From NCBI GenBank assembly GCA_030144725.1, contig JASKMD010000017.1:1942231-2006230 (forward strand): a stretch of 64,000 nucleotides of DNA, read 5' to 3'. The notes beneath the pieces were generated by a model. It did no database searches. It was not told where the DNA came from and saw only the letters and a program-made list of their open reading frames with translations. Of this stretch, positions 57,000 through 64,000 are shown one piece after another (the stretch's first letter is position 1; every line of letters starts with the position of its first letter). The DNA comes from Haematococcus lacustris (taxonomy: Eukaryota; Chlorophyta; Chlorophyceae; Chlamydomonadales; Haematococcaceae). Position numbers and translations under genes: made by a program.

Positions 57000-59325
57000 T
57001 GCTAAAAAAAAGACGAAACGTGCCCAGGCCAGTGCCGGAGGACCCGGACAGTGACATTGAGGACCGCGACGAGGCACTACAGCCGGACCTCACCGAAGCA
57101 CAGCGCAAAAGAAAGGCTTCCGGAGAGGCCCGCGCTGCCCGTGATAGGGACAACACATACCACGGCAGGAAGTGTAAGCTAGCCCACCTCATCGACCACT
57201 TGCCGCAAGAGCTTTGGGATGCCTTTCTGGCCGACGCTGCGCAGCCACGAGTGGAGGCCATCAGCAAGCGGGTGGTGCTCGCCAGCCTGCTGTTGGGCTT
57301 ACTCGTGCGCGGCTTGTTTACCATTCACGTAGCCGACCCGCTCGGCCTGCACGACCAGCCCGTGTACACAGACATCCCAGTCTCCCAGGCAGCCATCCCG
57401 GACCTGAGCTGCAGCAACCTGTTCCTGCAGCTGTGCCGCGGCCTGCCCGGAAACGGCGCGAACACACGGCCAAACGCGGCAGTGGCTGCCGTGCTGGCAG
57501 CGCACCCTGACCTGCCATGAACCCACAACACGACCCCTGCCCCTGCCCCTGCCCTTCCATGATGCCCTTGCCCACACCGAGAGGTGGGAGTAGGATCAAC
57601 TCCTTACCGCAAGCCTCACCAGTACTGCGATCCCACTGACAAATGCTGACTGCCTTCACGGCCACCATCACAAGCATCCTCACCATGCGGTCATCAGGAC
57701 AACCCTCACCAAGGGCCTTCTGTTTGGCCACTCAGCTGTCAGGACCAGCTGCCTGTGGGCCCTGACCCGGGATGACAGGAGGTGCTGGTGCGAAAGCAAT
57801 GCCCTCCAGGGAGATGGCGGCGACCACCATAGCGTCGCGCACCCACTGCGGCACGTCGCCCTTGGGATACCTGAGCATGCTCAAGAGCATGCGCAAGAGC
57901 ATCGACCACCTTTGCGCAGATCGTGCACACCGATGGAGTCGCCCTCAGCGTGATGTTCCTGCGGCCCAAGCCTGCCGCTCCACCCGCAGAGCTGCCGCGG
58001 ATGGGCAGGCACATGGGCGCAGTCAACCCGCTGGCCCACCTCGACGCGGAGTGGCTGGGCGTGGACCCGGGCAAGACAAACATGGCCACTGTGGCGCACG
58101 AGGAGCGCAGCGCTGCCGGGACAGTGGTGTCCGTGTGGCAGCGGACGCTTACAGCTGGGCACTACTACCGCGGCAGCGGCATCACGCGGCAGACCCAGGC
58201 GACCAAGACGTGGCTGGCCGATGTGAAGCCGCAGCTCACAGCCCTGTCGCGGGTCAGCAGCAAGCCCAGCTCGCTGGCCTCGTACCGCCAGTTCGCCGAC
58301 ACCGTCCTGGAAACGTACGACACCATGTGGGCCGAGGTCTCGAAGCCGCGCTGGGCCAACGCCAAGTTCAGGCTGTACTGTGGCAAGAAGCGCGTGGTGG
58401 CTTCGTTCTGGGCCAAGGTAAGGGCCAGTAGCACCTGCCACAAGCAAGGCAGCAGTCACCCAAAGTCAGCACACCTGGCCAACTGCTGCTCTTGCTACCC
58501 CTGTTGCTGCTGCTATACCTTGCCTTACACATGTGTGCCACTGTGTCTTGCTACATGTGGCTGCAGCTCATCAAGCAGGCCAAGCAGCGGTGGCCGGACC
58601 GCATCCTGGCCCTGGCCTATGGGGCTGCTGGCTTCAGTGGCAGCGGCAGCATTGGCTGCAGGGGTGTGCCAGTCAGCCAGATGCTGAAGGAGGCGGTGAG
58701 GCAGTTCCCAGCAGGACGAGTGGTGATGGTAGATGAGTTCCGCACCAGCCGGGTCAGCTCAGCCTACAGCCACCCCAGTGAGGCCCTCCCTGGGCAGCCG
58801 CCAGAGTCCTTCAGGTGAGAGGGATGAGAGGACAGGGTTGAGGTGAGGGTTGGTAATGCTTGGAGGTGGTGGAGTCAAGGTGGCTGGGTAGGGTCAAGAT
58901 TGGGAAGGTAAGGAAAAATCATACAAGTATGCACTGCCCCATGTGCCCATGCAGGTGGCTACGGCCAGTATACAGCGAAACAAAGCGTTCCCAAGTCCGG
59001 GGCTTGATGTGCTCAACAAGCAACAACATCAGGTAAGCACTGGCCTGGCACTGCACATGTGCATGTCCGCAACATATCCCACATGACACGGCGCATGGGT
59101 TGACTTCATGCATCGCTCACACCAATGTGCAGGTTCTATGACCGGCATGTATCAGCCGCGCTGAACATCCGCCGCTGTGCAGTCGGCCCAGGCCCACGTC
59201 CCACGGAGCTGTGCTACTGGGAAGGCCGCCCAGCCATGCCAAAGCCAGGGAGGCTAGGCCAGGAGTGGGTGTACGTGCGTGACAAGGCCCTGTTGCGCAA
59301 GTGGCGGCGCAAGTGGCGGCGGTAG
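57000..59325 (+). pseudogene. Fanzor-type RNA-guided nuclease, broken (copy A)
   Basis: The N-terminal part (about 57020-57517) matches copy B, but the start codon is ATT where copy B has ATG. The region after AAVLAAHPDL is deleted to about 57780. The core resumes with VHTDGVALSVMF and WLGVDPGKTNMATVAHEE (first RuvC motif, Asp present), then SKPRWANAKFRLYCGKKRVV. After GT-AG introns come ILALAYGAAGFSGSG, VVMVDEFRTSRVSS (the conserved E-FRTS region), an exon ending MCSTSNN and the last exon, YDRHVSAALNIRRCAVGPGP, ending in KWRRKWRR and a stop. The third RuvC motif reads DRH instead of DRD: the catalytic Asp is His. The zinc-ribbon cysteines are mostly absent. The protein should not cut DNA, but the copy preserves the middle of the family missing in copy B. 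Confidence 0.78.
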
Positions 59326-59392
59326 CCAGCTGCAGCAAGACAACCCAAGAAAGCAAGATACCAAACCTCTCACAAAGGGGATGTGTGTGAGT

Positions 59393-59420
59393 AAGAGCTA
59401 TAGAGTAGGGTATAGCTCTT
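59393..59420. other. Hairpin in the 3' flank of Fanzor A
   Basis: AAGAGCTATA pairs with TATAGCTCTT around an 8-base loop, at the place corresponding to the longer hairpin of copy B (19661-19701). Confidence 0.6.
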
Positions 59421-59580
59421 GCTAGTAGTAGACCTGGAGGCACACACACCAGAAGGCTGAGCTGAAGTGGGCAGTAGGCCCACTGTCGGTCGCCTTTACA
59501 ATAATGATCTCGCAGCCTGTATTTGATTACAACTCATGCTTTATTTTGGTGTGGCATGAGGGCTGCAGGGATTAACATTT

Positions 59581-59882
59581 GGTGAACACTGGTAATGCAC
59601 AGCGGAGTGCGAGGTGCAGCTCGATCAACCACCACACAGCTAGGAAATCAATCGGCGCTGCCCAGGCCCTCTGGCACTCGGATACGCAGCAGTTCAATCC
59701 CTTTTCTCACCCCAATGGGTCCTTTCGCTCCCTTCAGAGCGTTTGTCGGATTAGTCTCCGCGCCGTTCCGGCGCCTTGGAGGCGCGACGAGGGCTTCCAG
59801 CGTGGGTACCTTGTGACCTAGCGTCAGCTGGCTTGCTTTTGTAGTTAGTGGCGTGTACTGCCGCGTCGCGCAGCGGGACCCG
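59581..59882 (+). promoter_or_regulatory. Presumed promoter and 5' leader of UMPS
   Basis: About 300 bp between the 3' end of Fanzor A and the UMPS ATG. No TATA box is evident. 59700-59780 is rich in short CGCC/GGCG inverted pairs. Confidence 0.4.
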
Positions 59883-62800
59883 ATGACGGACGCCGAAATC
59901 GAGGATCTAGTTCTAAAGCTCAACGAGATTGAGGTAATGGCCCCTTTGACGACAGCTATGCAGCCAACACAGTACATGAACCGTCATGTTCACATCATTG
60001 CAGGCAGTCAAGTTTGGCGAATTCAAATTGAAGAGCGGCCTTATGTCCCCAGTCTATGTGGATCTCCGAGTCATTGTTTCATACCCAGACATCCTGGAGC
60101 AGGTCTGCGCTGAACTTGACGTGGCCTGAGTGCAGCTGATCAAGGGCCAACAGCACATAGGCTGGGCTCAATGCAGGGTGCTCGTGTGGCATAGCTTTAG
60201 AGCTTCTGCCGCAGTGTGCATATGCCTGCAGTGTCTTCCACTGGCAGGTGGCAGCTCAGTTGCGTAAAGTTACGACCCAGCTCCACTCTGCTGTAGCCCC
60301 ATGTCAGGGGCACAAAGCAGGCAAACATGGTATCAGGCAGATAGCACTGCATCTTCGTACCTCTCTTCTCTGTATGGGCCTTGGTGATGACATTGGTGTT
60401 GTCATGTCTGCATGTCACGCCAGGTGTCTCGCATGATGTGGAACACAGTCCGCTCAGCATCATTTGACATCATCTGCGGGGTGCCCTACACAGCCCTGCC
60501 CATCGCCACGTGCATGTCCCTAGGCTTCAACCTGCCTATGATCATGCGCCGCAAAGAGGTGAGCTCCACGATGCTACCAGGCAGTTGTTCCTCCACCACC
60601 ACCATCACCATCACCTCCCCAGCCCCATGATCCACGCCAACCCCACTTGACACATGCCCAGCCTGCAGGACCTCTTGGAGCTCACCATCCCACCACTTTC
60701 TACCACCTCACTTTTGTTCCATGACCCCATTGTAGCCCACCCATGTGGTGTGTAGCATGTGCCGAGGTATGTGGTGCGCCCCTTGACGCACAGGTTGTTT
60801 CCCAACCTGTTGTTTGTACGCCCAGGTCAAGGACTATGGCACCAAGAAGGCCATCGAGGGCGCCTTCAGCCGGGGCCAGACCTGCCTGGTGGTGGAGGAC
60901 CTGGTGACCAGCGGCGCCTCAGTGCTGGAGACCCTGGAGCCACTGCAGGTGCAGCTGGGCTGTGCCAGGCGGTACAGGCAGGCAGGGATGCAGGCAGGCG
61001 AGACAGCAGGCAGGCAGGCAGGCAAACAGGGGCTTCAGCAGGCAGCAGGACCAGGTCAGGCCAGGCCAGGTGTAAAGAAAGCACTGCCGGCCAGGGAGCC
61101 AGACCAAGAAACCCTCACAGCCTGGCTAGACTTGGGTAACTGGCACAATGAACGACTGCCTTGCCGGGTCCAGAGACGCTTGGCTAGTGTTCTGGCTGCC
61201 TGGCTCCCTGGCTATCTGGCTGCTCTCCTGGCAGGTGGGTTGACGGTAGCTCAGTCAGCAGCCTTGCTAAACTAAACATCACTCCACCATGCACTCCATG
61301 TCCTGACATTTGTTTGGCTGCAGGAAGTCGGGTTGGTTGTAAAGGACGTGGTGGTGTTGATCGACCGGGAGCAGGGCGGGGAGAGCCACCTAGCTGCCAA
61401 CGGCCTGGCATTGCACGCAGCCTTCAAGCTGTCCCAGCTGCTCACAGTCCTGGTCAAGCATGGCAAAGTGGGTGGCCTCTCGCTGCCACTGGGTCTGCTG
61501 TTACTTGCAACAAAACTGAAGTTCGCGGCCTATCACTCTCACACTATTGATACCTGTATCTCCCACTTCGTAGTCCCGAGCAAGGGGTGGTGGATAGGCA
61601 GGTAAACAGACTGACGGTAAGGTGGTCCCTGCACAACTGGACAGCCTGGCTGCACTGCAAGCCTCATCGCCCCTGACCAGCGGTGGTGCAGAGCTACAGC
61701 CAGTGCCACCTGGGCCAGTGCCGGTGCTGAGATTAGGTACATGCTTGCTCCAAGCGCTGCCCATGTGCCCGCCATATGCAGTGGTTGTGGTCAGCCAGGG
61801 TAGCAAAGCAAAGCAAGGCATTCCTCCCATGCCAGGTGGTCTGCACAGTCGTAGAAGTGGTGGATCAGCAGGCCGATGTGGAGATGGGGCGCAGTCGAGT
61901 TGGGCCAGGACTGAGGCGATGCATGGACCGCAGGCAGGATTGGGGTAGGAATTTGGCCTCCCATGCTGACGTGGGCGCATGCAGCTGCCCTGCAGGTCAG
62001 TGAAGAGACGAGTGGTAAGGTGCGGGCCTTCATTGCGGCCAACCAGACCAAGGCACCAGAGGTGGCTTCTGCTGCCGCCCCACCCCCCTTGGTTCCAGCT
62101 CCTCCACCTGCTGCTCCCAAGAGGTAACTGGCCCATGCTCCCCGCCACACAGCACATGCACCTGCCTCTAGGTGGACACTGCTGCTCAGCCATGGGACTG
62201 ACCACAGCTGAGGCAGCAGGGTTTGAGGCTCTGCTTAGCCCATTACCTCCATGGCTGATAGCCTGGTCACACTGAGTCACACTGAGTCACACCTGGCCTC
62301 ACACCACCACAATGTCTGTCATGCAGGCAAACCTATGGCTCCCGCGCAGCCCTGGCAGCCTGCCCTCTGGCCCGCACATGTCTCGAGCTCATGGAGCGCA
62401 AGAAGAGTAACCTGAGTGTGGCCGCTGACGTGGACACTGTGGAGGAGATGCTGGCCCTGGCAGATCAGGTGCCTGGGAGGGGTGTGGGGCTGGGAGGGTT
62501 GGTGCAGGGCTGTAAGCATCACACCTGTTGGCAGTGTCAGTGACGCCCATGGGAAGGAGCGCAGTGGTATGAGGTGGCGTGGAAAGGAGTGAGACTACAG
62601 CCACGACTGCATGCCAGTGAGATGCCGCCAGTGAGGTGTGACTAGTGAAAGGATGACAGCAAAGCAAGTGGTTGCCCCAGCAGGACGAATAGGCAGGGGC
62701 AGGGGCAGGGGGCTACAGGAACCCTGGTTGTGTCACCGAGCTGCAAGCAGGGTCAACATGGCCAGCCCCCTGCCTACACGGTGGGCAGGGGCAGGGGGCT

Positions 62801-63551
62801 GTGTGGACCCTGGTTCTAACGCTGACCTGTTGTTAGCTTTGATGGCCCAGCCCCCCTGATGCCTATTGCCTCAGCACCCATCCTCATGCACTGCTGCGAC
62901 AGGTAGGGCCCCACATCGTGATCTTCAAGACCCATGTGGACATCTTCGACAAGTGGGACGCTGACGCTGCAGCCCAGCTGCAGGCCCTGGCCAAGAAGCA
63001 TGGTGCGCCCAGGGTTAGTGCAGGCAAACTCCCGTTCTCCTTGCCTTTCCACTAGAGGGACTGTGTCACCCTGCACCCTCCATCATGCACGTGATCAATG
63101 TTGCTGCAGCTGGTGGCTGTGTGTACCATGCTGCATCCTCCAACATGCAAATGGTGGGATGTTTCTGTGGTGTGTGGGGTGGGGTAGGGTGGGGTGGGGT
63201 GGGAAGAGGGGGCTGTGTGTGGGCAGCACTGGCTGCATAGCCTGGTGTCACAGCATTGGGGCGTGGAGTAGCCAGAGCGGATAGAGTGTTTGTTGAAGTG
63301 TTGAAACAGAGTTGCCATGAGACAGGCAACATATGTTGTCCATGTGCACAAGGCTGTTCTCCAGGAGTGTGACTTCCTACTGCTGCAGCTCCATGCATGA
63401 CCCCCTGTCCTTGCTCCACCTTGCCCACACCCCTGCCCTGCCATTGCTCCATGCCTCACCTCAGACTTCCTGATCTTTGAAGACCGCAAGTTTGCCGACA
63501 TCGGCAACACCGTAGTGTCTCAATATGCTGGAGGCATCTATAAGATCGCAG
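59883..63551 (+). CDS. UMPS: UMP synthase (OPRT-OMP decarboxylase fusion), 3' end outside window
   Basis: Catalyses the last two steps of de novo pyrimidine synthesis, orotate to OMP to UMP. Nine exons with matched phases: 59883-59933, 60004-60102, 60424-60558, 60826-60948, 61324-61467, 61996-62123, 62327-62468, 62903-63002, 63465-63551. The OPRT domain (first five exons) shows [29 protein letters not shown], a [11 protein letters not shown] loop and the PRPP-binding [17 protein letters not shown] Pro/Ala linker follows (exon 6). The decarboxylase domain starts with the NLSVAADV strand, [16 protein letters not shown] and [15 protein letters not shown], whose D-x-K-x-x-x-D residues are catalytic. 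OPRT at the N-terminus is the plant/animal order. The start ATG gives [17 protein letters not shown], a normal N-terminal helix; an in-frame ATG 30 bases upstream is less likely. The rest of the barrel lies beyond 64000. Confidence 0.93.
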
Positions 63552-64000
63552 GTGCGCATGCTGCATGCTGCTACTGGTGGGCAGCAGCAGCCTGGGGCAG
63601 CCTGGTAGCAGCTTTGGGTGGTCAGGGTCAACTCTGCTCAATGCAATGTTGTCACTGGTGTTTGGCCCACACCGCTGAGCCCCAACCCTGTGTTCAGGGG
63701 CGGCAGGCAGTGGCAACCAGGTGAGGTGTAGATGACTGCACCGCATGAAGGAAGGGTGACTCAGGCGCAACGAGCGTGGGGTGAGGCTACACAGTCTGGC
63801 CAGTGCCAGGCTGGGTGCTGCTAGACAGGGCTGACCACTGCCATTTGTCACTGAGTAGGTAATGCAGGCAGTAGGTAGCGTGAGGGGATGGCATGTGTGC
63901 GATGGTGGGTCTGCACATGTGCAGAGACAGCTGCCTCCCAATGTCGTATAGTGCAAGCCTGGATGTCATGGCTGCCGTGGCTGGCCAGCACAGGAGGTCA
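63552..64000 (+). other. UMPS intron running to the window end
   Basis: Begins with a good donor (GTGCGC) after the phase-1 exon end. No further decarboxylase exon was found before 64000. Confidence 0.7.

Larger units (their letters stand above)
56940..59580 (+). mobile_element. Fanzor element, copy A
   Basis: Homologous to copy B (19505-22140, opposite strand), from the leader just before the old start codon to the 3' flank ending near CTGCAGGGATTAA (about 59575). Exact termini and target duplication are not visible. The right edge lies about 300 bp from the UMP synthase start codon, so the element's 3' flank may overlap the UMPS promoter. Confidence 0.65.

Overview
This is a piece of nuclear DNA from a green alga, most likely a chlamydomonadalean close to Haematococcus. 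The reasons are split genes with short exons and long introns, GC-rich coding sequence, many CAG/CTG and penta- or hexanucleotide arrays inside introns, a fused UMP synthase, and two subfamilies of Fanzor-like proteins (eukaryotic TnpB relatives) of a kind I associate with that order. The genus is inference. Exons were assembled by hand from splice signals, reading phase and family resemblance.

Layout. 1-3974 (+): 3' part of the TFIIH subunit gene TFB1/GTF2H1, with a 0.9-kb CCCCA array in an intron. 3975-7820: intergenic DNA with a dispersed repeat, an AT-palindrome-bounded element and a minisatellite. 7821-10212 (+): small, probably plastid-targeted one-span membrane protein; its last intron holds a MULE-like element with a 10-bp target duplication. 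11602-19359 (-): complete seven-exon EamA/DMT transporter (500 aa). 19500-22140 (-): decayed Fanzor element (copy B) split by a nested Harbinger-like element. 22713-38829 (-): tomosyn/Lgl-type WD40 protein with a C-terminal R-SNARE-like motif, about 28 exons. 39604-41800 (-): broken 3' duplicate of a pfkB sugar-kinase gene. 43696-49804 (-): the fuller pfkB gene, with a pogo-like transposon in an intron. 50997-54825 (-): short PPR protein (231 aa), with a 2-kb Fanzor-tail element in an intron. 55385-56570: long CAG-rich array. 56940-59575 (+): second decayed Fanzor (copy A). 59883-63551 and beyond (+): UMP synthase, cut by the window end.

The host genes look like unrelated housekeeping genes: transcription/DNA repair, transport, vesicle fusion, sugar phosphorylation, organelle RNA handling and pyrimidine synthesis. 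The mobile layer is the most interesting part. Two Fanzor subfamilies leave traces at several loci. One subfamily (the 'Fanzor-tail' element) has a fixed 3' end, variable 5' ends, internal deletion derivatives and 12-19 bp target duplications, which looks like retroposition rather than cut-and-paste transposition. Its conserved noncoding 3' tail is a candidate guide-RNA scaffold.
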